NCBI GenBank assembly: GCA_905203305.1
Contig: CAJKVH010000010.1
Location: 1-54,911, forward strand
Source of the DNA: an uncultured Eubacteriales bacterium
Lineage (GTDB): Bacteria > Bacillota > Clostridia > TANB77 > CAG-508
Reading direction: 5' to 3'
DNA length: 54,911 nucleotides
The notes beneath the pieces are model-generated. The model ran no database searches and was not told the origin of the DNA. It was given only the letters and a program-made list of their open reading frames with translations. Positions within the stretch are counted from its first letter, which is position 1; every line of letters starts with the position of its first letter. The position numbers and the translations under genes are program-made. Below, in pieces: positions 43,978 to 52,545 of the stretch.

Positions 43978-45639
43978 GTTATCTAAATAAGCATTTTCTA
44001 TGTACATTCTAGATGGAGATGGTCTATTTAAATAAGGTGTACCAAAAGTAAATTGATTTACTCCATTTAAGGTAGTATCTAAGCTTGAAATAGATTGCTT
44101 TTGAAGTTCTTCCAAAAATGGAGTAAAACAGAATGCAACGCTAATTTGAATAGGTTTGTCACTTACATTAGGCTCTCTATTAGGAATATGTTCATATTCA
44201 TAAATTTCTCCACTATCTGTCATAACAAAAATAGGATCATTTGGGTTGTATGCTGTAAGTTTATGTGAATAATATTCAATTGGTAAATCAGGCATATAAA
44301 GTAATTTTTCTATCTTTTTAGGATCAGATGTGAATTTTATACATTTGTTCCAATAGTTAACATCAGATAAATTTTTAGTGAATTCATTTTTTTCATTAAC
44401 ATATCTATGTAATCTTTTTAAGAAGCTTCTGTCAAAATCTGAAAAATCATTTGGACGATCTTTTAAATTAAGCATTTTTGCAGATAAATCAAATAATTGC
44501 TCAAGACCAGGAACTGCGAAAATGGCAGCTTTTTGTAAAGTTTCATTAGTTGTAAATTCTGCTATATTTAAAAGCTCATTATAAAAATTTAAATCGTTCC
44601 AACTTAACCATTCCTTTAAGTCAACATCTTGTGCGGATTTTATAGATTTTAAGTATTCTAAAAATAATTGTAAATCTAATCCATGCTGTTCTTTATCTTT
44701 TAAAGCTCTATTTAATACAGTTGCTAAAGATTTATCTCTTATTTCTGTGATTGGATTAAAATATGAATCTTTATAAGCTTTAATTCTTAAGTTGAGAAAT
44801 TTTTCAATTGAAGGTAAAGACTTTATATCAAATACAGGAATAAATTTATAGTTTTGGATTTTTGAGTCACTAGTTAGTGCTCGGCCGGATTTATCTAAAA
44901 TTGGTTTAGAATATTTTGCTTTAACTTTAACTAGTTTAAAAGGTTCAAATTCATCAGATTTTGGTTCGCCATTAAAAGCTAAATCTCTATATAAATAATC
45001 AAATCTATCAACATCATAATTACCTTCATCTAAAAGCTTGAAACCAAATATATCATTATCAAGAGTATCTTTTAAAGCATTATATAGTTTTGGTGAAATG
45101 CTATTTAGGCAAGTTAAAATTTGTTCATTTTCCAGTAAAATTCTTCTACCAATTTTTTCATGAAAACCAGGGCGTTTTATAACAGAAAGCTCTAGTACAT
45201 GAGAAAGTGGAAGATGACCTATATCATGACCTGCAGATTTTATAAGTTCTGCAAGTAGATGCAATTTTAAGTTGTTTTCTTCAACAAATTTTTTGAATTC
45301 TGGATCATTAAAATATTGCATCATTATAATATTTTTCTTTAAATTATACACTCCTAAAGAATGTTCATATCTTGTATGTAAAGCACTTGAATTATTATCT
45401 ATAAATTTTCCAAGTTGTAAAATTCTTTTTAATCTTTGCATAGGGATTGTATCAAAAAAATCTTTTAATTCTTTTGTATAATAAATTAAAGTTTTTTTAC
45501 TAAGTGGAACAGGATCTTCTATACAAAAAAGCTCTATATTATCTGTTTCGAATAGCCATTTAAAAAACGATAAATTTAAATTTTTATCATTTGTAAAGTC
45601 TAATTTTAAATTATGTGATGGCATTTGTTTTTCCTCCAT
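43966..45639 (-). CDS. HD-domain phosphohydrolase (dNTPase/SAMHD1-like)
   Basis: This 557-residue protein belongs to the HD superfamily branch that includes dNTP triphosphohydrolases and SAMHD1. The N-terminal half carries MQRLKRILQLGKFIDN, then HTRYEHSLGVY with the first His, and AGHDIGHLPLSHVLEL with the HD pair and the following His. DRFDYLYRDLAFNG supplies the last metal Asp. The C-terminal half has no domain I can name. The family hydrolyses dNTPs or dGTP, and position opposite thymidine kinase supports a nucleotide role. Such enzymes also act in phage defence by dNTP depletion, but nothing here proves that. AGGAAAAAC precedes ATG 45639. Confidence 0.85.
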   Translation of the reverse strand: MEEKQMPSHNLKLDFTNDKNLNLSFFKWLFETDNIELFCIEDPVPLSKKTLIYYTKELKDFFDTIPMQRLKRILQLGKFIDNNSSALHTRYEHSLGVYNLKKNIIMMQYFNDPEFKKFVEENNLKLHLLAELIKSAGHDIGHLPLSHVLELSVIKRPGFHEKIGRRILLENEQILTCLNSISPKLYNALKDTLDNDIFGFKLLDEGNYDVDRFDYLYRDLAFNGEPKSDEFEPFKLVKVKAKYSKPILDKSGRALTSDSKIQNYKFIPVFDIKSLPSIEKFLNLRIKAYKDSYFNPITEIRDKSLATVLNRALKDKEQHGLDLQLFLEYLKSIKSAQDVDLKEWLSWNDLNFYNELLNIAEFTTNETLQKAAIFAVPGLEQLFDLSAKMLNLKDRPNDFSDFDRSFLKRLHRYVNEKNEFTKNLSDVNYWNKCIKFTSDPKKIEKLLYMPDLPIEYYSHKLTAYNPNDPIFVMTDSGEIYEYEHIPNREPNVSDKPIQISVAFCFTPFLEELQKQSISSLDTTLNGVNQFTFGTPYLNRPSPSRMYIENAYLDNEER

Positions 45640-45749
45640 ATATCTGTAATTGGCTCCTAATTATAGCACAAGGAGAATAAAAGTTCAATAGTAGCAATTT
45701 ACAATATTCGACATATAATGTTAATAGCCTATGTAAGAGGTGATACTAA

Positions 45750-46526
45750 ATGAAGAAGATAAAAAAAGGTGATATTGTAGGAAGAATTTCGTACAATAAA
45801 GACATTATATTTATTGTAAAGGATATAAAAAACAAAAGTAATGTTATTTTAGAAGGTTTATTCGAAAGAATAATTGCAGATAGTGATATTTTTGATTTGG
45901 AGATAATAAATAAAGAAGATGTTAAAATAAAGGAATTTTTAAAAGATTTAGAAATAAAAAAGCAAGAAGATAGAAGTAACAATCAAAATGTTATAAATGG
46001 TAGAATCTTGCACTTAGATGGGGACAAAAGATATAGTGAAAAATCATATAGATACTATCGAAAAATGGGAATAGATGCAGTTGTAAAAAACATTCCAGAA
46101 AGAAGGCAACCGGTAGTTGTATATAATTTATTAAAAATATACAATCCAGATATTTTGGTAATCACAGGACATGATGGTATGTTAAAAAAAGGATATGGAT
46201 ATTATGATATATATAATTACAGAAATTCTAGATATTTTATTTCAACAGTAAGAGAGGCTAGAAGGTATGAACAAGATACAAATTCAGATTTAGTAATATT
46301 TGCAGGAGCATGCCAAAGTTATTTTGAAGCTCTAATGCAGGCTGGGGCGAATTTTGCATCATCACCTGCAAGAATTTTAATAGACATATTGGATCCATTA
46401 ATAGTTGCAAAAGAAGTTGCATTAGCAGATAATTCTAAATATATAAGAATTGATGATATAGAAAGTAAATTAAGAGATGGAAAAAGAGGAATAGGAGGAA
46501 CAGGAGCAAACCGGAAAAAGGCATAA
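45750..46526 (+). CDS. yabG: Sporulation-specific protease YabG (3' end uncertain)
   Basis: YabG is a cysteine-type protease that processes spore coat and cortex proteins, made in the mother cell. The 258-residue protein starts KKGDIVGRISYNKDIIFIVKDI, has ILHLDGDKRYSEKS, and then NPDILVITGHDGML with the catalytic His and FAGACQSYFEALMQAGANFASSP with the catalytic Cys. The end reads GGTGANRKKA. Removing C46512, directly before GGA, would give GGTGANGKRHKN, closer to the GIGG..GK ending I recall for the family. That would run into the terminator, so the case is weaker than the others. AGAGGTGAT precedes ATG 45750. CATATAAT at 45712-45719 resembles a sigma-E/K -10. Confidence 0.9.
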   Translation: MKKIKKGDIVGRISYNKDIIFIVKDIKNKSNVILEGLFERIIADSDIFDLEIINKEDVKIKEFLKDLEIKKQEDRSNNQNVINGRILHLDGDKRYSEKSYRYYRKMGIDAVVKNIPERRQPVVVYNLLKIYNPDILVITGHDGMLKKGYGYYDIYNYRNSRYFISTVREARRYEQDTNSDLVIFAGACQSYFEALMQAGANFASSPARILIDILDPLIVAKEVALADNSKYIRIDDIESKLRDGKRGIGGTGANRKKA

Positions 46527-46527
46527 A

Positions 46528-46564
46528 AATAGGGAACTTTAGAGAATAAAGTTCTCTATTTTTA
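46528..46564 (+). terminator. Terminator of yabG
   Basis: A 14-base-pair stem pairs AAATAGGGAACTTTA with TAAAGTTCTCTATTT (one G-T pair) around GAGAA, then T residues. Confidence 0.9.
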
Positions 46565-46570
46565 AAAAGT

Positions 46571-46598
46571 TGTAATCAAAATGTAATATAAATGTAAT
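46571..46598 (+). repeat. Three TGTAAT direct repeats with 11-base period
   Basis: TGTAAT occurs at 46571, 46582 and 46593, each 11 bases from the next, one helical turn apart. This is the usual site layout of OmpR/PhoB-type response regulators. The same flank plus two such units recurs at 25810-25826. It lies about 70 bases upstream of the veg -35. Confidence 0.45.
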
Positions 46599-46668
46599 AA
46601 ATAGAATTGAAAATGCTAAAACGCCTGAAATGAACGGAATGTAGACAAAATACTAGAAAAAAGACGCT

Positions 46669-46697
46669 TTGACATTTTTAGTGCAAAATGCTATAAT
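46669..46697 (+). promoter_or_regulatory. Sigma-A promoter of veg
   Basis: TTGACA (46669-46674), 17 bases, TATAAT (46692-46697): a perfect consensus promoter. The B. subtilis veg promoter is also exceptionally strong. Confidence 0.9.
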
Positions 46698-46729
46698 TCA
46701 GACAATAAATATATTAGAAGGTGATATAA

Positions 46730-47029
46730 ATGATTTGCTCGACAGATATTTCAAACTTAAAGTCAAATATATTTGACAAGATTGGACAAAAGATAATAGT
46801 AAAAGGTTCATTAGGAAGAAATAAATCTTTTGAAAAGGAAGCAACTATAGATAAAGTATATTCAAATATATTTACAGTAAAGTATGACGAAGGAGCAAGA
46901 AACGCAACATATAGTTATACTGATATACTAACTAGAACTGTTGAAGTACAAGTCTTAAATGATGATAATACATATTGTCCATTAATACCACCAGCACAAG
47001 TAGTAAGTAAAAAAAGAATAAAAGTATAA
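46730..47029 (+). CDS. veg: Veg family protein
   Basis: Veg is a small, highly expressed Firmicute protein linked in B. subtilis to biofilm gene control. The 99-residue protein carries the family core IGQKIIVKGSLGRNKSFEKEATIDKVYSNIFTVKYD and a YSYTDILTRTVEV segment. AGAAGGTGAT precedes ATG 46730. A perfect promoter and the position after yabG (yabG-veg order as in B. subtilis) support the call. TGTAAT repeats upstream may add regulation. Confidence 0.88.
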   Translation: MICSTDISNLKSNIFDKIGQKIIVKGSLGRNKSFEKEATIDKVYSNIFTVKYDEGARNATYSYTDILTRTVEVQVLNDDNTYCPLIPPAQVVSKKRIKV

Positions 47030-47034
47030 ATAAA

Positions 47035-47063
47035 ATGGCAAGTTTAAAGCTTGCTATTTTTTT
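47035..47063 (+). terminator. Terminator of veg
   Basis: The stem ATGGCAAG/CTTGCTAT (one G-T pair) with a seven-base loop is followed by seven T residues. Confidence 0.85.
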
Positions 47064-47125
47064 ACAATAATTTTAGGACATCAATTAAAATCTTGTCCAC
47101 AAATGAGAAAAAGAGGAGATAAAAT

Positions 47126-47611
47126 ATGAATTTAAGAAGTGAAAAAGGATCAATAACATTATTTGTATTAGTGTCATGCATGTTTTTTATTGCCTCAATC
47201 GCATGTGTTCAAATATATATGCAAAGTAAGCAAACAGCAGTAGATAGAGAATATAGACAAATAAAATCAAATTATGAACAAAATAATTTAGAGGAAAATA
47301 CTTTAAAAGAAGATTATGAACAATTATCAAAGTTAACTAATATGGGAGTTACAATAATAAACACAACTAAACTAGATAATGGATTAAAAGTTGAATTTAC
47401 ATTAAGTAACCCAGAAGCAAATATAAAGACATTAAAATATGGATGGGGAACAAATGCATCAGTAGATACAGTAACAAGCTGGACTTTTATGGAAAATTCA
47501 AATGGAAATGAAAGCAGATTTGCATTTTTAAATGGTACAATAGATAGCGGAGACTACCATTTATTTGTAGTAGTAAATGACAAAGTAATTTATAATAAAA
47601 TAACAGTATAG
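47126..47611 (+). CDS. Pseudopilin-like membrane protein, unknown function
   Basis: The 161-residue protein begins NLRSEKGSITLFVLVSCMFFIASIACVQIYM. This is a short charged leader, a Gly, then one hydrophobic helix, as in type IV prepilin-like proteins, although the mature +5 Glu is missing. A coiled-coil region follows (about residues 40-75), then a small beta-rich domain (VEFTLSNPEANIKTLKYGW, SGDYHLFVVVNDKVIY). Clostridial genomes carry scattered single genes of this kind without a pilus operon. AGAGGAG lies nine bases before ATG 47126. I do not know its function; anchoring in the membrane with an extracytoplasmic domain is the safe reading. Confidence 0.65.
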   Translation: MNLRSEKGSITLFVLVSCMFFIASIACVQIYMQSKQTAVDREYRQIKSNYEQNNLEENTLKEDYEQLSKLTNMGVTIINTTKLDNGLKVEFTLSNPEANIKTLKYGWGTNASVDTVTSWTFMENSNGNESRFAFLNGTIDSGDYHLFVVVNDKVIYNKITV

Positions 47612-47634
47612 CCAATCTATACTGTTATTTTGTT
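47602..47634. terminator. Bidirectional terminator
   Basis: The stem AACAGTATAG/CTATACTGTT with a CCAAT loop is followed by ATTTTGTT. It ends the pseudopilin-like gene and, from the other side, the ger operon. Confidence 0.85.
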
Positions 47635-47809
47635 AATTTACCCAAAAAATAATATTGCTAAAAACTATGCTAAAAATAGTAAAAACGACTGTGAATATAC
47701 CTCCAAATATATTTTTGTTTTTAATTTCATATATAGAAAAAGACAAAATATAAATAAAAATAATTAAACAAATTATACTAAAAAATAGTCTTATAAAAAA
47801 TGTATTCAT
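47633..47809 (-). CDS. Small two-helix membrane protein ending the ger operon
   Basis: A 58-residue ORF on the minus strand begins ATG 47809 with AGAGG eight bases upstream. It encodes two hydrophobic helices (residues 8-26, IRLFFSIICLIIFIYILSF, and 38-57, IFTVVFTIFSIVFSNIIFW) joined by a charged turn (YEIKNKN). It starts 18 bases after the gerC stop with no terminator between, and ends inside the shared hairpin, so it is the fourth gene of the receptor operon. Small two-helix GerD-type or GerX D proteins are known in other germinant receptor operons, where they tune receptor activity. Membership in that group is an inference from position and topology. Confidence 0.6.
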   Translation of the reverse strand: MNTFFIRLFFSIICLIIFIYILSFSIYEIKNKNIFGGIFTVVFTIFSIVFSNIIFWVN

Positions 47810-47827
47810 AGTTAAAAACCTCTTAAT

Positions 47828-49102
47828 TTATGAATTTTGAACCAAAAAGCTAGATATAACATCAGATTCTATTTCTATGTTAAAATCAGCAGACTGATAT
47901 TGTTTTTCCCAATTAAAAGCTTTATATTCAGGAAGAGTCAAAAACTTTTGTTTAACCAATCTATAAAAGCCATTAAGATCGCATTTATATTCTCGTGATG
48001 TTTTATATAAAAAATCTTTCATTTTAGAAGTAAGATAATTTTGAAAAGATTCATTAATTTTTTTCAATACTTCTTTATCAGAAAAATCTAGATTTTCTTG
48101 TCCATTTAAAGCCTTTGCATTTAAATTCAATTTTAAAGTTATAATAGGGACAGAATTATTTAAATCTATTTTTATACAGGCAGGTTCTAAGCTACTTACA
48201 GATAAATCAATTTTTTTATTTGACTCAAAAGGATTATCAATAGATACATAAAAATTATCAACTTCTTCTTCTATCAAAGTATAGCAAAGGGTTTCTATAG
48301 CAGAAAGTTTACCTATATAAGTATCACCTTTAAAAACAGCTAGTCCTATATTCTCAGTACCTCTATCACCACTTACAATAGATTCACCAGGAATTAAAGT
48401 ATCTAAATTAACATCTTTTTTATAAACATTATTACTATCAGAAGATTCTTCAGAAGAATTTTCATTTGAAGAATTTTCATTATTACTTGTAGATTTGCTT
48501 TGAGTACCTAAAATTGCCACAGAGCCTTGATCATTATTTTTTAGGCTTTGATAGAATCTATTAAGTTTTATATTAGAAGTATATCCTGTATATTCGGCGG
48601 AAGTTGGGAAAATATCATAATATTTAGTTAAAATTCCTTCTAAGGAAGATGTTGAATTCAAAATATAATTTTTTGCACTATCAGTAGTGATAATAATATT
48701 TGTTGTTGGTCTAATTTGTGGATCATTCATAAGAAAGTTGACTTCTTGTAATATACCTTTTTTAGCAATTTCTTCGGAAAATGCAACCACCTTACAATGA
48801 GCAAAATTCATTTGTTTCCCAGCATATGCATTCATTAAATTAATACACTCAGAAATTGAAGGAGCATTAACAGTATTTATAATAGGTTTACTAGAATTAG
48901 ATGAGCTATTTTCAGAAAAAGTACTTAAATCAGTAAATTCAAACGAAACTTGAAGATTGTCAGAGCCAGGAGATGCATCAATTCCAATAGCTATTACATA
49001 ATCTAAATGATCTATATTATTAGAATTGTATGATGATGAAAAAGCATATGCAAAAATTAGAATTGATGATAAAGCAATTATCCATTTTATAAAAGATTTC
49101 AT
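47828..49102 (-). CDS. gerC: Ger(x)C family spore germination protein
   Basis: The GerC subunit sits on the outer face of the inner spore membrane as part of a nutrient germinant receptor. The 424-residue protein has an N-terminal hydrophobic segment, DHLDYVIAIGIDA, and the three-domain GerC layout ending in the NESFQNYLTSKMKDFLYKTSREYKCDLNGFYRLV helix region. Unusually, no lipobox Cys follows the signal segment (IFAYAFSSSYNSNNI); most GerC proteins are lipoproteins with a Cys-Trp start. This one may stay anchored by its uncleaved helix. It overlaps gerB by four bases, so translation is coupled. Confidence 0.88.
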   Translation of the reverse strand: MKSFIKWIIALSSILIFAYAFSSSYNSNNIDHLDYVIAIGIDASPGSDNLQVSFEFTDLSTFSENSSSNSSKPIINTVNAPSISECINLMNAYAGKQMNFAHCKVVAFSEEIAKKGILQEVNFLMNDPQIRPTTNIIITTDSAKNYILNSTSSLEGILTKYYDIFPTSAEYTGYTSNIKLNRFYQSLKNNDQGSVAILGTQSKSTSNNENSSNENSSEESSDSNNVYKKDVNLDTLIPGESIVSGDRGTENIGLAVFKGDTYIGKLSAIETLCYTLIEEEVDNFYVSIDNPFESNKKIDLSVSSLEPACIKIDLNNSVPIITLKLNLNAKALNGQENLDFSDKEVLKKINESFQNYLTSKMKDFLYKTSREYKCDLNGFYRLVKQKFLTLPEYKAFNWEKQYQSADFNIEIESDVISSFLVQNS

Positions 49103-50187
49103 TTCATTCCTCCAATAATTTTTCTTTTAATATTTGCCAAACTTAAAATTAAGAAAGGAATTATTATACCAAAAACTAAAAATAAAATTTTAGAAAGAGA
49201 ATTTTCTAAAAATAGTATGGTAGAATTTAATTTATAGCACATTGTCAAGCTAAATATCGTAAGTAGATAAGGAAAAACAAGAGGTTTATCATTTGAAATA
49301 TTAGTAATATTTTTAATTATATCAACAACAATATAGGCATTTAAACAAAATATTGGAGCAAACCCCAAAATGCACAATAGTAAGAACATAGAATCTAGTC
49401 TTTGAAAGAAAGTACCAAACTCAATACATCGTACCGAAACATATAATGGAAGAAATTCAGAGTTAGTAAAATTTTCATTAAATAAAAATAGAATATTACC
49501 ACAACTAAAAATCAAAAATATAGAGGATATTACAATAGATATAATTGTAGTTTTCACTAAATCTTTAGGTTTCTTTAACTTATCAGGTAAAAAAATAACA
49601 TAAGCTAATCCTTGAAAAACATATATATTACTTAAGCCATCTATAAAAGTGGTCTTAATACCATTACCCAAAACAGGAAAAATATTTTCATAATTAAAAT
49701 TTTTACTATTCCCAATAAAAATAAGAATAGAAGTTGCAAAAAGTATAGGCAAAATAAAAGAAGCAGTCTTAAAAATACTATTATTATCAATAAAAAGAGA
49801 AATTCCAGTTGCAATGCAGAAAAGTAAAGCAATAAAAAGAACATTAGTCATAGGGTAATAAATTATTTGCAAGCAATCAGAAATTTTCTTTAAAGATAAA
49901 GAAGCTCTAAAAGTAAAATAAGCAACAAATAAAATTCCAATTATGAATTTGAAAAATTTGCCACCCAAAAATTCAGAAACATGTAAAAAATTTCTACCTT
50001 GAAAATTTTTAGCAAGAAAGCATAAAATTAATGATATTATAATAGCTAAAATAGATAATATACAAGCAGTAATAAGACTTGCAGAAGAAGAAGTTCTAAT
50101 TAGAGCTTGTGTTGTAAATAAAATCATATTATTAATTGAAATTAATGTTATAAATGAAATTACATCAATATTTTCTAATTTTTCCAT
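49099..50187 (-). CDS. gerB: GerAB/endospore germination permease
   Basis: The GerB subunit is an APC-fold membrane protein that binds the nutrient in the receptor. The 362-residue protein has ten predicted helices with no charged loops of note. It opens with NIDVISFITLISINNMILFTTQAL and has FLHVSEFLGGKFFKFIIGILFV and VFQGLAYVIFLP segments. An AAAGGAGGCAC site precedes ATG 50187. Its stop overlaps the gerC start and it follows gerA by 18 bases, the standard gerA-gerB-gerC order. The germinant cannot be named. Confidence 0.92.
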   Translation of the reverse strand: MEKLENIDVISFITLISINNMILFTTQALIRTSSSASLITACILSILAIIISLILCFLAKNFQGRNFLHVSEFLGGKFFKFIIGILFVAYFTFRASLSLKKISDCLQIIYYPMTNVLFIALLFCIATGISLFIDNNSIFKTASFILPILFATSILIFIGNSKNFNYENIFPVLGNGIKTTFIDGLSNIYVFQGLAYVIFLPDKLKKPKDLVKTTIISIVISSIFLIFSCGNILFLFNENFTNSEFLPLYVSVRCIEFGTFFQRLDSMFLLLCILGFAPIFCLNAYIVVDIIKNITNISNDKPLVFPYLLTIFSLTMCYKLNSTILFLENSLSKILFLVFGIIIPFLILSLANIKRKIIGGMK

Positions 50188-50205
50188 AATGTGCCTCCTT
50201 TAAAA

Positions 50206-51855
50206 TTAATTATTTTTCCATTTCTTACTAATTTTAGGTGCAAAAATGAGCTTTTTTGGATAAATATAGCTAGCTCTTTTTTCATGTTTCCATGCAGAAT
50301 GTATAAAATAGCTATTTGCACCAGTAACAAAAAAAGATGTAAATGGTGACATAAAATTAACTCCAAAAGATTTTATACTACAAAGCATAGAAATATAAAC
50401 AAAAAGTCCAAGACCAATTCCCAAAAATCCAGCAATATACCCTAGAAATATAAATATAAATCTATAAACTCTCAAATGAAATGAAAATGAAAAATCGGGG
50501 ATAGCAAAAGAGCTAAGTCCAGTAATTGCAACAATTATAATTAAAATTGGACTAACAATATGTGCAGAAACTGCAGCATCTCCCAATATTAAGGCACCAA
50601 CAATTCCTAAAGTCGATCCAACAGGTCCTGGAACTCTTAAGCTAGATTCTCTTATAAGTTCAAAAGAAATTTCCATCAAAAGTAATTCAAAAATAATAGG
50701 AAATGGAACATTTTCTCTGCTAGCAAGTATTGAAAATAAGAGTTCTGTTGGAAGTAATTCCTGATGAAAGCTAGTAACAGCTATAAAAAGTGCAGGAGAA
50801 AGAAGAGTTATAAAATATGCTAAAATCCTTAGTGTTTTAAGAAAATTTGCAAAAAAAGGTTTTAGATTGGTATCCTCAGGAGAAGATAAAAAATCGATTA
50901 CAACAGCTGGTGCAACAGTAGCATAGGGTGTACCATTAAGTAGAATAACAACTCTTCCTTGCATTAAAAATCTTGCACATTTATCTGGCCTTTCAGTTGA
51001 AATGAGGCTAGGAATACCAATAAAATCATTATCTTCAATTAATTGTTCAAGTTGACCAGAAGAAAAAATACTATCAAGTTCAATATTATTTAGCCTATAT
51101 TTAACTTCATCTACAAGTTTAGGATTGGCAATATTATTCATATAACATACAGAAACTTTAGTATTTGAAATATCTCCAATAGTTAGGCTTTCAATAATTA
51201 AATTTTCGTTATTTATAATTCTTCTTAAAAGAGATGTATTTGTTCTAATATTTTCAACAAAAGCTTCTTGAGGACCCTTTATAATAACCTCATTATTTGG
51301 CGCTTCAACACTTCTTTGCTTAAATCCTTTAACATCAATGTCAAAAGCAATACTAATTGTATCAACAAATAAAATACAATTACCAGAATTAGTTCCAGAA
51401 AAAACATCATCAAATTTGCTGATTTTTTCTAAACTATTTTGTGGCATTAAGTTAGCATATATATAATTTTCAAGATTAAACTTTTTTATTTTTTGAACTG
51501 ATATTTTATTTGAAGAATCCTCTTGGAGTAGACTACCTACATAAGTATTATTCTGATTTCTTAGCATTAATGGATCGAGAATAAATCGATTTATTAAATC
51601 AGAATCAACCATTCCATCAATATATAAAATAAAAGCTTTATAGGTTTTATTTTTTGCAGTAAGAGAAAAATTTCTTACTATAATGTCACTATTTATGTCA
51701 GTATTATACTGTTTTTCAATATATTTAAGATTAAAATCAATATTTTTTTGAATATCTAAAAAAGTAGAACCTGAATTAGCATCTTGAATAGGTTTAGTAA
51801 GTGTGAAATTATATTTTTTTGGAGGTTCATATTTAAATATATTTTTAAAATCCAT
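50206..51855 (-). CDS. gerA: GerA-family spore germination protein
   Basis: The GerA subunit forms the pentameric membrane core of the receptor. The 549-residue protein has a soluble N-terminal half that contains IQDANSGSTFLDIQKNIDFNL, IDGMVD and PNNEVIIKGPQEAFVENIRTNTSLLRR. The C-terminal membrane half has TERPDKCARFLMQGRVVILLNGTPYA, VPFPIIFELLLMEISFELIRE, VPGPVGSTLGIVGALILGDAAVSAHIVSP and IPDFSFSFHLRVYRF. All are GerA hallmarks. An AGGAGAAC site precedes ATG 51855. It is the first gene of the four-gene operon; a forespore sigma-G promoter is expected, but I could not fix one. Confidence 0.95.
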   Translation of the reverse strand: MDFKNIFKYEPPKKYNFTLTKPIQDANSGSTFLDIQKNIDFNLKYIEKQYNTDINSDIIVRNFSLTAKNKTYKAFILYIDGMVDSDLINRFILDPLMLRNQNNTYVGSLLQEDSSNKISVQKIKKFNLENYIYANLMPQNSLEKISKFDDVFSGTNSGNCILFVDTISIAFDIDVKGFKQRSVEAPNNEVIIKGPQEAFVENIRTNTSLLRRIINNENLIIESLTIGDISNTKVSVCYMNNIANPKLVDEVKYRLNNIELDSIFSSGQLEQLIEDNDFIGIPSLISTERPDKCARFLMQGRVVILLNGTPYATVAPAVVIDFLSSPEDTNLKPFFANFLKTLRILAYFITLLSPALFIAVTSFHQELLPTELLFSILASRENVPFPIIFELLLMEISFELIRESSLRVPGPVGSTLGIVGALILGDAAVSAHIVSPILIIIVAITGLSSFAIPDFSFSFHLRVYRFIFIFLGYIAGFLGIGLGLFVYISMLCSIKSFGVNFMSPFTSFFVTGANSYFIHSAWKHEKRASYIYPKKLIFAPKISKKWKNN

Positions 51856-51917
51856 AAAAGTTCTCCTTTGGAAATATTATTTACATAAGATGAAAATTTA
51901 TACATATAAAGGAAAAA

Positions 51918-51946
51918 TAGACAAGATTTTTAATTTGTGATATAAT
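51918..51946 (+). promoter_or_regulatory. Promoter of foreign-looking gene C
   Basis: TAGACA (51918-51923), 17 bases, TATAAT (51941-51946), 50 bases before the ATG. Confidence 0.75.
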
Positions 51947-51996
51947 TAACATAATGCAGTACAAAAAAACAATGAATATACATGGAGGACAAAAAA

Positions 51997-52524
51997 ATGA
52001 AAAGAAAAGCATTAACAGCTATGGTAATTGTATTGTCACTGATTGGAGGTTTAAGCGGATGCGAAAGAAAAAGTAAAGTAGCCGAAGAACCAGCTGTAAA
52101 CAGCAGTCAAGATGTTGCAGATGTAAAGAAAGACATACAAGATCTTGAAAAAGAGATCGGTGATATCTCGGACTTTATTAAAGAGTTTGCAGATGCAGCG
52201 AATCTCGGACTGGAAGAGCAGGAAAAAGAAGAAGAGGCTAAAACAGCAACTTCTGAGAAAATTAAAAATGCGTATAGTGAATATGTATTTTCGGTTTTTG
52301 AAACAAATGGAAAGCTCTACCGGGTAGAGGATGACTCAGATGTGCAGTTCTACAGTGATGTAACATGCACAAATGAAATTTCAACTCCGAGATTTTTATC
52401 GGAAACGATAAACGACTCGGCAGTAGCTAAGAATGGATTGAATCCGCATAGTTTACTTGCGGAAAACGGTACAATTGTGTACTGTACTGAAAGTCCGTCT
52501 TTGGTTGAAGTTGAAGCTGAATAG
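51997..52524 (+). CDS. Foreign-looking lipoprotein C, unknown function
   Basis: I do not recognise this 175-residue protein. It starts KRKALTAMVIVLSLIGGLSGC, a lipoprotein signal peptide with an LSGC lipobox, so Cys21 or so becomes lipidated. A helical Asp/Glu/Lys-rich stretch follows (about residues 33-80), then a compact beta-rich end (YVFSVFETNGKLYRVEDDSDVQF, TIVYCTESP). Its codons (CTG, ATC, CGG, CTC, GCG) differ clearly from the A/T-ending codons of the flanking ger operon and alaS, which suggests recent gain. ATG 51997 is the start, eight bases after GGAGG; an ATG at 51982 overlaps that site. It has its own promoter and terminator. Confidence 0.75.
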   Translation: MKRKALTAMVIVLSLIGGLSGCERKSKVAEEPAVNSSQDVADVKKDIQDLEKEIGDISDFIKEFADAANLGLEEQEKEEEAKTATSEKIKNAYSEYVFSVFETNGKLYRVEDDSDVQFYSDVTCTNEISTPRFLSETINDSAVAKNGLNPHSLLAENGTIVYCTESPSLVEVEAE

Positions 52525-52545
52525 CCAAAAATCAAAAAATTGTTT

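Noticed and set aside
44870..44900. CCGG site in the HD gene as another C insertion
   Set aside because: The frame reads naturally through (LDKSGRALTSD), so no base is extra.
45707..45713. TTCGACA (reverse 0A box) before yabG
   Set aside because: A single heptamer is expected by chance, and yabG is normally controlled by late mother-cell sigma factors.
51855..51917. Sigma-G promoter of the ger operon
   Set aside because: A CATCTTA-like -10 exists, but no -35 at correct spacing.
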